Assembly: GCF_964204645.1 (NCBI RefSeq)
Contig: NC_134025.1
Span: 13,523,001-13,587,000, forward strand
Source of the DNA: Tubulanus polymorphus
Taxonomy: Eukaryota > Nemertea > Palaeonemertea > Tubulaniformes > Tubulanidae
Direction: 5' to 3'
Length of the DNA: 64,000 nucleotides
Shown in pieces: positions 34,261 to 44,483 of the stretch (position 1 is its first letter; each line of letters begins with the position of its first letter). Below the pieces are notes generated by a model, which worked only from the letters and a program-made list of their open reading frames with translations, did no database searches and was not told where the DNA came from. A program made the translations under genes and the position numbers.

Positions 34261-35400
34261 ATATGCATAGTGGTAACGTTGACTTAATTGGTTATGAGCA
34301 CCTCTGGTTTGGTCCAATCCAAATTGATCCAGTGGTAGTGTATGAATGCAGATTAATACTAATTCAGATCGGGAAAATTGTTCTCTTAAGTGATTCAAGG
34401 GTTAATTGATTATCATAGACCATTTTTCAATGACATCAACGTTTAATCAAAGCAGATACTTCTGAAAAATACATTGTTGCTCCTAAATTGACACAACCGT
34501 AAATCCCAATAACAAGCCAGTTTGATGGATGAGTTTGGAAGAAATTATTGTCATATGCCATGAAATCGGAGTGCATTATTTCACGTAGCAGATACAAAAT
34601 GTGCTAAAGGCTTTTTGACTCAAAATGATTGAGCACTGCAGAAACTCTATGCTTCATTCAAACTCATATTGTATCCGATCAGTTTATCACTGTATTCCAT
34701 CAGAGAGATTTTGACACTACAAATCTCATCTTTAAACAGCAATGTAACGCAGTTAAGCAGAACTTGGCATATCTTTATCATTTCCATATACAACGCATCC
34801 ACCAGATCACCTAGCTGGAAACACCAATCAAGCCTTTTTAGTAGAGAATATGGATCCATTAAAAAATCACATAAAAAGTCCAACAAAAAATCTTTTTTTC
34901 TTGATTTACAATGTAATAATTTGCAATAAGTTAGTTTTATTGATTTCTACCATCGTTTGAATTCAATTCAATGTAGTTTTCATTTTTTCATCAGTCCTTC
35001 CAAGATTTTATGGAAAATATCGAATATTTAAAAGAAATTAATCTTATTTTTTCCACTGTTGATCAGAATATCAAATATTGCATTATTCAATGATGGAGAT
35101 ATTAAGTGATGTGATGCTTTTGTCGTTTACAAATCTTTGAAATCTTTTCCAAAAGTTTCATTCCATTTTTTCCTAAAACATCTGTACTCGCAAGTAATTC
35201 AATTGGCCATAAGGGTACATTCGAACTATATCCTAAAGGATTTAACACTATAAATGCAATTTATTATCAAAATAGTATACAGCCAATGAATATATTAAAT
35301 GCAATAGAACGATAACCACACTCAAACGTGGTGGACGGATAATAAGATAAAATCCCACTATTTACAGATTAAAAGAATTTAAAAATCAGAATTTATTTAT
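34261..35400. other. No gene recognised
   Basis: AT-rich. Overlapping open frames at 34,629-34,929 on both strands lack recognisable motifs. Confidence 0.45.
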
Positions 35401-35419
35401 TCAATCAAAAATATATAAA

Positions 35420-35480
35420 AGACACGACGTTTCGATCTCACCCTAGAGATCATCGTCAGGTGTGGCGCCTGACACCTTTT
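35420..35480. mobile_element. Penelope-like element terminus (hammerhead-like fold)
   Basis: ACGACGTTTCGATCTC with GAGATCATCGTCAGGTG is the kind of motif seen at ends of Penelope-like elements, which carry hammerhead ribozymes. A stem of GATCTC (35,434-35,439) with GAGATC (35,446-35,451) is flanked by GACG/CGTC pairing. On the minus strand CGAAAC follows this stem, but the expected CTGATGA is written CTGACGATGA, so the catalytic core does not look intact. No coding part is present. Confidence 0.5.
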
Positions 35481-35721
35481 ATCTTAATATTAAATGCAAG
35501 TAGAATACATCATGACAAGTACTTAGTACTCACTAAAAGAGTATTTTTTCCTTGGCTGATTAGAAAATACATGTCTTCCTAACAATGTTAACATGTGAAT
35601 ATCACCAATTACTACTGCGCATACGAATCAAGAGGTCATTTTGGAACCATGCAGATGACACATATGACCAGATATAACAGAAATAAAAAAAATGTGCACT
35701 TCTGTCATAACACATTTCTGA

Positions 35722-35875
35722 GGGCTGGCTTATGTCGACAAGCAACGCGACGCCTACCGACGCAACTGGGTTTATCGCCGATTAGCGGAAACTAGCGGCC
35801 TACGAGAGGCCGCCAGTTGCTGCTCTATCGGTTCGACATAAGCCGGCTTGCGACGGCAACCCGATGCCTACCGAC
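35722..35875 (+). mobile_element. Harbinger-type MITE, family A copy 3 (left end)
   Basis: GGGCTGGCTTATGTCGACAA at 35,722 is the family A terminus. It is followed by ACCGACGCAACTGGGTTTAT and GGCCTACGAGAGGCCGCC, as in the 43.3 kb copy. It is cut off at about 35,875 and replaced by unrelated sequence. Confidence 0.75.
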
Positions 35876-36003
35876 TCTTTGTTTCGTGAGACAGTTTGTC
35901 TGTGTCTCATAAGTTAATTGTTGTTTGTCTCACTGTCATGTCACTACTCGTCACCTTTGTTTTTGTATCATTTTCCATGTCTCCACCGTGTTCGTATCTC
36001 AAT

Positions 36004-36034
36004 GTATATAAATAGTTTGTGTGTAAAAATAAAT
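36004..36034 (+). promoter_or_regulatory. TATA-like box and polyadenylation-like signal
   Basis: TATATAAAT (36,005-36,013) is followed closely by AATAAA (36,028-36,033), an arrangement seen in LTRs. No paired LTR or primer-binding site was found, so this may be a chance pairing in AT-rich DNA. Confidence 0.2.
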
Positions 36035-36068
36035 CAGTTCCAGTTCTGATATTCAAGCTGCTAGTTAA

Positions 36069-37309
36069 AGGGGTCATGAAGAGGTTTTGAAAAAAATTTT
36101 AAATCTAATTTTTTTTGTATAAAACATTTACAGTATGCATCTATGGTAGTCTCGTGAAAAAATTTTTTAAATATCTTTATCCAAACTCGAGAAAAGCCCG
36201 TAGCAACGGCCCTAGCAACAGGACGCTCGCGTTTGCGCGGTGATGTTGATGACGTCATTCTGAGAACACATCGCCTGCAGCACCCTCAGAAGCGTTATTA
36301 TACAATGCTCATTTTCATTGAATATCGCGCTAATTTTACAGTCTTTCTAAATGCATTGGCTGTGAATAGCTATGAACTGTTCCCACAAATGCAGCGACAA
36401 ATTTTAGTGGCCAAAACCAAAAGATTTGACCCTAAGATGATGGACCATAAGAGCGAAAACACCCGGCCTAGGGTGTAAACTAGCTTCACACTTCAGAGAA
36501 GGATTCTTGCAAATATTACGGCACACATAAACTTGGATATACAAAACTTATGTTTTTATTGTCTTAGAGCCTTTTATCCTGCCAACTGACACTATTTTCG
36601 CGAATTAAATACGTAGTAAGAGATACGCGCTTTCCACTGCGTATAGTACTGGCTTTCCCCAGTGACCCACATCGCTGTAGTATATTCAACATACTGACTG
36701 TATGTATGCAGCACACATTACTACTACACGGATGGCGCAGGCTCGTCTGGGGTTCACGAACAAGTTTACGGTTTCAGGACGCTTTTATGGTCCAGTACTG
36801 GATAAAAATATCTCTACCCACAGAAATGTCTGCGATGTCTATATCAGTCATCCCCTCCGCGTGGTTTTTACAGAGGGAATGACTTAATGACGATGAATGC
36901 TGGCTGCTCCAGACGTAGAAATATGCTGTACTCTATAGTCACAAATTCCTTCGTTCTAAGGCATCAGGTCTAAATTAAATGGAATAATTTTGACTGTCTA
37001 TTAACAACTGTTGGCTTCGTAAACATCAGACGTTTGATTGGAATCTGATGTATTTGAGTCACTATTTTGCACTTTAATCGCTGTAAGTATCACCCGTTTC
37101 TATACACTACACCATGTTGTTTTGGTTTGGGTTCTCAGAATGACGTCACACTTCCGGGTTGGGAAGGAATCAGCGCGGCCGATCAAAAGTCTCATTTTAA
37201 CACTAATTGAAGAATTAGAAATTAATTTCTTGACCACTAAATCAATAAATAGGGTATAATTGATAAAAAATACTTTTAGCCATATCTCAAAAACCTCTTC
37301 ATGATCCCT
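36069..37309. mobile_element. 1,241-bp TTAA-targeting DNA transposon, non-autonomous
   Basis: Perfect TTAA duplications flank it (36,065-36,068 and 37,310-37,313). The terminal repeats are AGGGGTCATGAAGAGGTTTT (left) and AGGGATCATGAAGAGGTTTT (right, inverted). A second, internal, perfect 18-bp inverted pair, TGACGTCATTCTGAGAAC, lies at 36,250-36,267 and 37,131-37,148. TTAA duplication is shared by piggyBac and Kolobok elements; termini starting AGGG argue for Kolobok. Open frames inside (36,233-36,478, 36,702-36,887) show no recognised transposase or THAP motif. Confidence 0.85.
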
Positions 37310-37391
37310 TTAAGTCTCACTCTCTTCGCTCTGTTCCGGATTTCCGACGTCGACCATTCTTCGCGAATAGGACCGAAAAATAGCTTCGCTA

Positions 37392-37486
37392 AACTGGACT
37401 GAAGATCTAGAAACGAAATTGGTAGAATTATGGTGTGAGCGGCCATCTTTATATGATGTCGCTAGCACATACAAAGTCTTAAAGAA
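37392..37486 (+). pseudogene. MADF-domain fragment of a Harbinger accessory protein
   Basis: The frame reads N then WTEDLETKLVELWCERPSLY, DVAS and TYKVLKK, then a stop. The pattern W(x5)E(x2)LxxLWxERPxLYD is the first helix region of MADF (Myb/SANT-like) domains. PIF/Harbinger transposons encode such a DNA-binding protein as a second ORF beside the DDE transposase. Only about 30 residues remain of an ~80-residue domain. The 44.1 kb copy reads the same residues with synonymous changes (ACG/ACA for Thr, TAT/TAC for Tyr). Confidence 0.65.
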
Positions 37487-37752
37487 ATAGCTTTTCTAAT
37501 AGAAATATATTTCCTAATAATTCAAATTTATTCTCAAAATGCTAATCACGTGACCATTTGAGCCGTTGCAGTTGCTAATCGCAACCGACATAAGCAGGGA
37601 AGCAACTGGGAGGATCTCACATACCTCTATTCGGCCTCAGTTGCTGCAAATCGGAGCGCAGTCGACATAAGCTGGGCTGCGATCGCGGTTGCTCTCAGTT
37701 GCGTCGGTAGGAGTCAGTAGGCGTCGCGTTGCTTGTCGACATAAGCCAGCCT
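37396..37752 (+). mobile_element. Harbinger-type element, family A copy 4
   Basis: It contains MADF-type coding remains at its left (separate entry). It then has the TTTTCTAATAGAAATATATT segment shared with copy 1, and ends in GTCGACATAAGCCAGCCT at 37,735-37,752 followed by TGA. Internal CGACATAAGC words repeat three times in alternating orientation, possibly transposase-binding sites. Confidence 0.75.
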
Positions 37753-38487
37753 TGAGAGTTGCAAGTGCACTTAGGTCAACAGGCTTCATAAGACCATGCA
37801 CAAAATCGCATCAAGTCACAAAGCTGACCCGAATGCAACAAGTGCATAAGCCCATTTTTCATGTAGGTCTGAACTATGGACTGCTCCTCGATGGAGTGAA
37901 CAAAAGCACAAGAAAAGTGCCCAAATCAAACTATTTAAGCGTGAATAGGTTCTAGAATCAATTTTCCTTTCCTGTAGCAGATAAGCAGTGAGGCCCAAGA
38001 TACGTGTATAACATCCCCAACAAACGAAAGCAAACGTGTATATCCATGCATCACTGACCTGCACCTGAATCAACAGTCAACCAAATTGTTTAAAAAAAAT
38101 CTTTTACCAAAGCAAATGATCTACAATTCACCTCATTTTTCTGTAGCAGTGTATTAGATGATCAAGCGTGAATTATTGTGATGGGTACTGTCGCACTGTT
38201 CTAGTCAGGGGTACAATGGTTTTCCATAACGCTCCAATGCGTGTATGAGGATACAGAATCTCCATAATGCTGGCATACTCCTTGTTAAGTAACTGTAATA
38301 ACATATTCCCTAGATGACAGACAAAAGATATACCAGGTACACGAATGTTCAATGGATAAGATGGAAGATGAAAATGAATAAGCTTACAATTAACCAATAC
38401 TGCTTCTTCAATCTCAATACCAAATGGTTCAAATGGTAATGCTAACCAGAACAACAGTAGTAACAAACATATGAATTAATGGTATAC
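37753..38487. other. No gene recognised
   Basis: The minus frame at 38,173-38,466 (97 codons) begins with a hydrophobic run (LLLLFWLALPFEPFG). It has no further support and is not called. Confidence 0.4.
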
Positions 38488-38869
38488 GGTAAAAATGTCC
38501 CAGGGAAAAAATGTCTCCAGAAATAATGTCCCAGTCTATCATTACTAACCTGTTAATGTAGTTAATTTCGAAATTAACTAACATCATAATAACACCAGAG
38601 AACCAACTTGGTAATACATTGCGATAACAATTTCAACATTTGATCTCAATAGGCAAAATTAATTAATGCCAAAATTCTAGGCCTATAATTCTCATGGTCA
38701 CTCAATGAATTCTTTTTTATGATTAGTGTGCAATTTACACAATTATTATACACAATTAACAAGTTTGCTCTCTGGTGCTATTTTGATGTTAAATTTACTT
38801 AACTAGTAATGATAGACTGAGATATTTTTTTCTACCTTATGGGACATTTATTCCGGGGACATTTTTACC
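38488..38869. mobile_element. 382-bp foldback MITE, GGTAAAAATGTCCC termini
   Basis: The left end repeats AAATGTCCC or AAATGTCTCC words three times before AGTCTATCATTACTA. The right end mirrors this (TAGTAATGATAGACT, then GGGACATTTATTCCGGGGAC, ATTTTTACC). Flanking TAC on both sides may be the target duplication. It is related in design to 61,101-61,669. Confidence 0.85.
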
Positions 38870-40264
38870 TACATTCCAATTATTTAACTTCTGGATCGGA
38901 CACACTAGTAAAGGATATCTCAAGATGGCACCAGGCAGCCATATTAGATAGCCGATATTTTCATTAGGGATTTTCTCAGAATGGTACTGAGCTGGCCATG
39001 TATTTTCTGTACTGTGAACGTAGCAAGCCACTAATTGTACGCTACGCTCAACCAGGGGAATCAGTTTTAAATCATTTTTGACAACTGTTTTATTAACATA
39101 AAAAGCCACTTAAAAGAATGAAGACATATAGAAGTTGAAGTTGCACTTTTAACAATCTACCGCAATATCATACCATGGCAAATATTATTTCACTCAAAAA
39201 TTGTATTACGCCGAATTGAAAATTCAATTGACATTTGACAATTGTACAACCATTCGGAAGGGCGGAGAACAGGTTAAGAATGGATTGAAAATACAAGCAA
39301 ACGGAGATAGCATGAAAAGTCATCTTGAAAAAACTCCCAATATCTGCACAACTTAGGTTTACTAAGTGCAGAATTACGTGTTTAACACAACTTGCTCTAT
39401 TCTATTAACGCATTTAAGCTGTATTCTGTGGTGTTCCAATAGGGATACCAGGTCATTCGAAAATACACTGTAACATTTGTCGAGTTTGACATTCCCGAGC
39501 ACATTCTACGCTTATGAGATTGGTCATTTCCACAATGTGACATCTAGGTCTAATCTAGTATAGTTAAAATGAAGAGAAATTGAGGGCCCCAAAGCTCCCC
39601 AGTTTTGAAACAACCCAATTGATTTTGATGAAATCATCTAAGACTTGGATATGAGCAGGGTAAATCAAGGATTGGAAAGAAAATTACTTCAAGGTTGGCA
39701 CTTGATGATGAAAGTGACGGCACATTTCATGACAAATTTCCAAAATTTCCTATCAACGAGATCAAAGTTCTGAATTTTCTCATTAGATGGCGTTAGTCAG
39801 AACTGAAAATGGGAACCTAAATCCGTTATGCGCACCTTATCCTTTAAATATGATATGCTTACAATAGGTCGGATACGATAAAGCATCACTTTTAAAGTCT
39901 ATATAATATCCCTCAAAATGTCAATGCTCAAAATAGCTGATGTAGTAAAGACTGGTTGCTGTTGGTGGCACAATCAATATATCACAGGCCATACAGATAA
40001 GATAGTAGGTTCAAACCTTATAGTAGGTCAAACCTATGTGGTATGAAAATTGAGTCAATTACATGATTTAAAGCTCAGCAGCGATTGGCTCGATTTCGTA
40101 TGGTTCCCAGCAAAGATCATCTTTTCAAAATGATCTACAGGCGAGTGAACAGACTACTATAATTTTGGTGCGAAACCTGTAATCACAGATATTGTGCTAA
40201 TAGCTTCACACAGTGGCGTTAGAAGTGCAGCGACTGCAGCGGCGAAAGCCGCGGCAATAGTTTA
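38870..40264. other. No gene or repeat recognised
   Basis: AT-rich non-coding sequence; short unsupported frames only. Confidence 0.5.
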
Positions 40265-40400
40265 CTGTATGACGTTTTTTTTTCTTTGAATACCACATTT
40301 TTGAAGAAATTAAGTAAATTCGCTGCGGCAATATTTAGAACCTGTCCAAAATCGGCATTTGGCCGCGGCAATCAAAAATTGCTTCCAAAGCCCCTGTCAC
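40265..40400 (+). repeat. Repeat I, copy 1
   Basis: About 130 bp very similar to 42,898-43,022: TTCTTTGAATACCAC, TGAAGAAATTAAGT, TTTAGAACCTGTCCAAAATC, GGCATTTGGC, GGCAATCAAAA. Confidence 0.85.
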
Positions 40401-40923
40401 AAAGTTTGTCTCCTGCTTGATGCTACCAATCCCAAGTGTACTGGAATAAAAAAGTAACCTCTCTATTGAAATACACGTGTATCTATCTATGTAAAGATAT
40501 TCAAAGTTAAGTTCAGTTAAGACGCATCCAAGCTTGAAGAAATGAATAAATTGATAGTAATAAGGATATCATCCACTTATCTCCAGTGCCCCTAATTCAA
40601 ATAGTTACTATAACATGAAAGAAGACATTTTTAAGTAGCTACTTTCACACTATATTTAGTTAAAACATTTTCGCACATTCAGCAATCTTATATTCACAAA
40701 TTCAGCATTCAGCTATCTAATTCTAGGACATTTTCAAAAAAATCGATCGCGTGTATCATGCTGACGCAGCCCCACCGTGCTATTGAATTGAAAATGAAGG
40801 GAATTTAAAATCCTGTTCACCGGTCAACAAACAGTCAATTAGGTCTACTTTGAAACCATGGATGACTGGACCTGATGGTTATTTGACTCTGGAAAATTGA
40901 CTGTTAGGCCTTAATTAGGCTTT

Positions 40924-41150
40924 ATGGATTTTGAAAAAGCATTTGATAAGGTACAACATTAGCGATTACTAAACAAGCTATATGGAAACGGAATCAATGA
41001 TGGGTCGCTAAATTGGCTCAGCAGATTTCTCTGAACGAAAACAGGTGGCCAAAATCAACAGAACTGTCTAATCTTGTAAAAAAGTAGGTCTAACTAGTGG
41101 AGTCACACAAGGTAGCATCCTAAGTCGTCTTCTCTTCAGTGTCCTGATAA
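40924..41150 (+). pseudogene. Reverse-transcriptase fossil 2
   Basis: It starts MDFEKAFDKVQH, then LLNKLYGNGINDGSLNWLSR. A degraded region follows that corresponds to the GVTQGSIL turn (nucleotides GGAGTCACACAAGGTAGCAT). It has multiple stops and frameshifts. It is homologous to 26,397-26,640 and is a LINE reverse-transcriptase fragment. Confidence 0.8.
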
Positions 41151-41449
41151 GTGAGTATTCGCAAATGTACAGGACCTAGTAAATTTCCAAAACGACCTAA
41201 ACAATCTGTGTTCCGTACGTGGTCAAAAACATGGAAGATCAGCTTCAACCTGAAAAAGGCATAATATGGATATTGGATACGAAGAAAACCCAAGTTCATA
41301 TATCATACCTTTTTGTTCAAGTGAGAAGATTACTATGTTTGATTGAAGATAACTTTGAATATTACATTGCAACGAAAAGACTATTTAGTTCCACGAAAAG
41401 TTTTTTTCTTTGGAATGAAAAACTTTTCAATGGTACAATGTTCGAACGA

Positions 41450-42300
41450 ATATCTTAATGTTCCGACAAAAGAAAACTTTAATCCAAATGAAAACAATTC
41501 TCTTCAATAGAACAATTTTCGTTTGTTTGAACGATATCTTCAAAAAGTTTTGTTGCAATGAAATCAATCTGAAAAAGGCTTAATATGAATATTTGATAGA
41601 AAGAAAACCCAGGTTCATATTATATAATAATTATATTAATAACTTTTTATTCGAGTGAGAAGATTATTATGCTCGAATGGAGATTACCCATTATAACGAA
41701 ACGGCTATTTAGTTCCACAAAAATTTTTTTTTGAAATGAAAAACGCTTCGATCGAACAATATACTTGTTCAAACGAAAAACTTAATGTTCTGACAAGAAA
41801 ATTTTGTTCGAATGAAAACAGTTCTGTTCGATCGAACAATATACTTTCTACAGGAGCGATAAAGGGCCTCGAGTTGTCGCGTTCCGACTCGACAAGTTGC
41901 CATATTTATGTAAACATATCGCGATATATCACGTCAAGTCGACGTGAATATGTCACCATATCGAGATATTTTCGCGACAAATTTCGCTTTTTGGTCCATT
42001 TTCCACCGGACAAGCCGTCATTTGAAGACGCATCGAAATGTTAGATGAGGACGCCAGTAATATGACGACTAAGATGACTATATGACGACTAAGAAATGAA
42101 AACAATTCTGTTTCGATCGAATGAAGATTTCTCTTTATAACGAAAAGACTATTTTGTTCCATGAATTTTCGTTGGAATGAAAAAATACTTTGATCGAATA
42201 TACTTGTTCGAACGAAAAACTTCTTGTTACGACAAGAAAATTTTGTTCGAATGAAAGAATTCTGTTCTATCGAACAATATACTTTCTGTTCCATCGATCA
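41450..42300 (+). repeat. GTTCGAACG minisatellite, arrays 2 and 3, split by foldback arm
   Basis: Words such as GTTCGAACGAAAAACTT, GACAAGAAAATTTTGTTCGA and GATCGAACAATATACTT recur on both sides of the CGATATATCG foldback arm at 41,855-42,085. Confidence 0.85.
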
Positions 42301-42897
42301 GATTCCTCATTCATCGATCTGATAAATTTGATTTGTCCGTTACAGGTAAAATAGCTTAACCTGGTAGAGGCTACTAGCCTATGTAGGCCTACGTGTCCTT
42401 GCATCCGGACAGAAGGGCCTTAGGCCTATTGCACTTCAACCCTCCAAAACATCGTATTCCTACTCTTTTTTAATAGGGAAAGGTCTCCGGGGTATTCAAT
42501 TAGTAAAATCAATTTTATTTTGGGATTATGAAGAAATGAATCTTTTGTACTACGCATGGCAGCAATATAGCCGGATTTTTTATTGCAAATTTTGTTTGAA
42601 GTTCAATCCATGAGTCCATAAATAATCATAACAATTATACTGTGTTTGTTCGAAACAGTAAAGCTCAATAGGCCTAAAGGTCGCGTACACAACTCAATAA
42701 ACACATCAAGCGACCTAGAAACGATCTCCTAAGTCACTAATTCCGTATATCAAGCGTGAGCCCAGCTAACGGAAAAGAATGTGTGACATACAGGTTTTAT
42801 TTAGTAAATAGTGGATTTGGTAAAGATTGCTACTGTAGGAAAAATAGAATATTTATAAATGGTTGAAGCCCGCGGCTGAATCACTGGTAGTAATAAA

Positions 42898-43022
42898 TTC
42901 ATTTTTTCTTCTTTGAATACCACGTTTATGAAGAAATTAAGTGTATTCGCCGCAGCAATATATAGAACCTGTCCAAAATCGGCATTTGGCTGCAGCAATC
43001 AAAATTCCTTCCAACGCGCCTG
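42898..43022 (+). repeat. Repeat I, copy 2
   Basis: Close match to 40,265-40,400. It is absent from the equivalent point of composite K copy 1, so it is a separate insertion. Confidence 0.8.
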
Positions 43023-43198
43023 AATATCTGTAATTTAGATAGGTAATAGATGTACTGATCAAGAATGGGTTATTGTTAAAATGACTGTTTGAAGACCGCG
43101 GCTGAATGTGCAGTTTTGGGGTAATAAATTTGATAATTCATGCTTGAATTGATACTCGAACTGACAAGCAATCTGCGGTGGCTTTCATAATGGCGAAG

Positions 43199-43290
43199 AG
43201 GGTTTCTGCGAAAGCAGCAGAAACCCTAATAATAATAATAATAACGCGAATATCAATAGGGTTTTCTGTGAAGAAACAGAAAACCTTAAT
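43199..43290. repeat. Two tandem GGGTTTYCTG hairpins joined by AAT repeats
   Basis: Hairpin one pairs 43,199-43,209 with 43,217-43,227. Hairpin two pairs 43,258-43,269 with 43,276-43,287 (one mismatch). Between them are (AAT)n and CGCGAATATCAAT. Confidence 0.85.
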
Positions 43291-43541
43291 AATAAGTGTC
43301 ATTCACACCATGGCGAGAAAGTCCATTAGAATTTACTGGGTTTATCGCCGATAAGCGGCAACTAGCGGCCTACGAGAGGCCGCCAGTTGCTACTCTATCT
43401 GTTTGACATAAGCCGGCTTACGACGGCAACCCGATGCCTACCGATTCGTCGAAAACCGTTTCCGGCTAGTTGCCCATGTTTTATTCCGGCCTACGGTTGG
43501 TGGACAGTTGCTATAGATCGCAACTGACATAAGCTCATCTG

Positions 43542-43944
43542 CAGGGGCGGATTTAGGGTTTAATTAAGGAGGAGGAGCAGCAAAGTTAGGGCACATTTTG
43601 ATGAATAAGGGCACTCTAAGAGCGTCAATTTTCTTAATTTGATGCAATTTTAGAGCTATCTGGGCTTTTCTGGTGGCACCTGGGAGCCTTTGCGAATCCT
43701 GTATCCTAGACATGTAAGCCTATTAAATAGCCAAAGATTTGAAAAGGACGAGTGGTCTAGGCCACCCCCATGAAAGTCACCGGAAAACATCAACTATATT
43801 CTTGAAACTCCCAATTATGAATGGTTTAGTTTTATTAAAAAAATTTACTTAAATAAAATAAAAAATTTTAAAAGAATTTTTTTAGGGCACCTTGAAATTT
43901 TGAGGGGGTAGCGCTTCCACTGCTCCCCCTTGAATCCGCCCCAG
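43542..43944. mobile_element. 403-bp hAT-like MITE with ATCTG target duplication
   Basis: The termini are CAGGGGCGGATT and, inverted, CTGGGGCGGATT. ATCTG is duplicated at 43,537-43,541 and 43,945-43,949, and the uninterrupted site is seen in copy 2 at 10,093-10,097. CAGGGGCGGAT-type termini with 5-8 bp duplications are typical of hAT elements. Subterminal AGGAGGAGCAGC and CACTGCTCCCCC are also inverted. It is non-coding. Confidence 0.9.
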
Positions 43945-44091
43945 ATCTGTGACGCGACGGAACTGAGCGTAGGGGTTCTAGCCAATAAGAAACCGCATAT
44001 ACATAGTACAAATTATGACCGCTAGTTAGCGTCATTCGTAATTAGTCATAAACTTTCAAATTTAAGTAGTTCAAAACGTAAACCAAACAGC

Positions 44092-44211
44092 ACGGCAGAT
44101 GACTGGACTGAAGATCTAGAAACAAAATTGGTAGAATTATGGTGTGAGCGGCCATCTTTATACGATGTCGCTAGCGCATTGTATTCAAAACAGAATCAGA
44201 AAGATCACGTG
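44092..44211 (+). pseudogene. MADF-domain fragment, second copy
   Basis: The frame reads TADD, then WTEDLETKLVELWCERPSLY, then DVASALYSKQNQKDHV. This extends the 37.4 kb fragment by the segment following LYD, again fitting MADF (LYD then a basic/polar linker). It would have encoded the DNA-binding partner of a Harbinger transposase. The rest of the domain has been lost to internal deletion: the sequence returns at once to the right-end repeats. No ATG is visible close upstream, so the original start or first exon is missing. Confidence 0.7.
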
Positions 44212-44483
44212 ACCATCTTAGCCGTTGCAGTTGCCAGTAATTGTAACCGACATAAGCAGGGAAGCAACTGAGAGGATCACGTATCCCGCTAGTCGGACTC
44301 AGTTACTGTGAATCGGAGCGTAGTCAACATAAGCTGGGCTGTGATCGCAGTTTCTCTCAGTTGCGTCGGTAGGAATCGGTAGGCGTTGCGTTGCTTATCG
44401 ACATAAACCAGCCTTAAGATTACTGCATTAATAAGCAGTCATTTTAGCAAATGATCTCTTTCTATTGAATTTCTAATTTTGCC

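Larger units (their letters stand above)
40780..43300 (+). mobile_element. Composite repeat K, copy 2
   Basis: It has the same order as 26,337-34,260 but without the 31-bp array: AAAATCCTGTTCACCGG, reverse-transcriptase fossil, GTTCGAACG arrays (41,450-41,860 and 42,090-42,300), foldback arm (41,855-42,085), 3' block (42,660-43,200), then hairpins with AAT repeats. Repeat I copy 2 is inserted in the 3' block at 42,898-43,022. Confidence 0.55.
43328..44414 (+). mobile_element. Harbinger-type element, family A copy 5, split by hAT-like MITE
   Basis: It is the most complete copy. It begins at ACTGGGTTTATCGCCGATAA (the outermost left terminus is missing) and has the GGCCTACGAGAGGCCGCC palindrome, the hAT-like insertion, TTAGCGTCATTCGTAATTAG and the MADF remains. 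It ends TCGACATAAACCAGCCT at 44,414 with TAA following. A conserved TAA or near-TAA beside the terminus in several copies supports a 3-bp target. Confidence 0.8.

Noticed and set aside
34629-34929. Overlapping frames of 61-86 codons on both strands
   Set aside because: Mutually overlapping, low complexity at the end (Lys/Ser/Asn-rich), no motif.
35880-36064. Solo LTR
   Set aside because: TATA-like and AATAAA-like signals are present, but no TG..CA ends, duplicated flank or second LTR could be found.
38173-38466. Secreted-protein-like frame starting LLLLFWLALP
   Set aside because: The hydrophobic start is the only support; no splice context or conserved residues.
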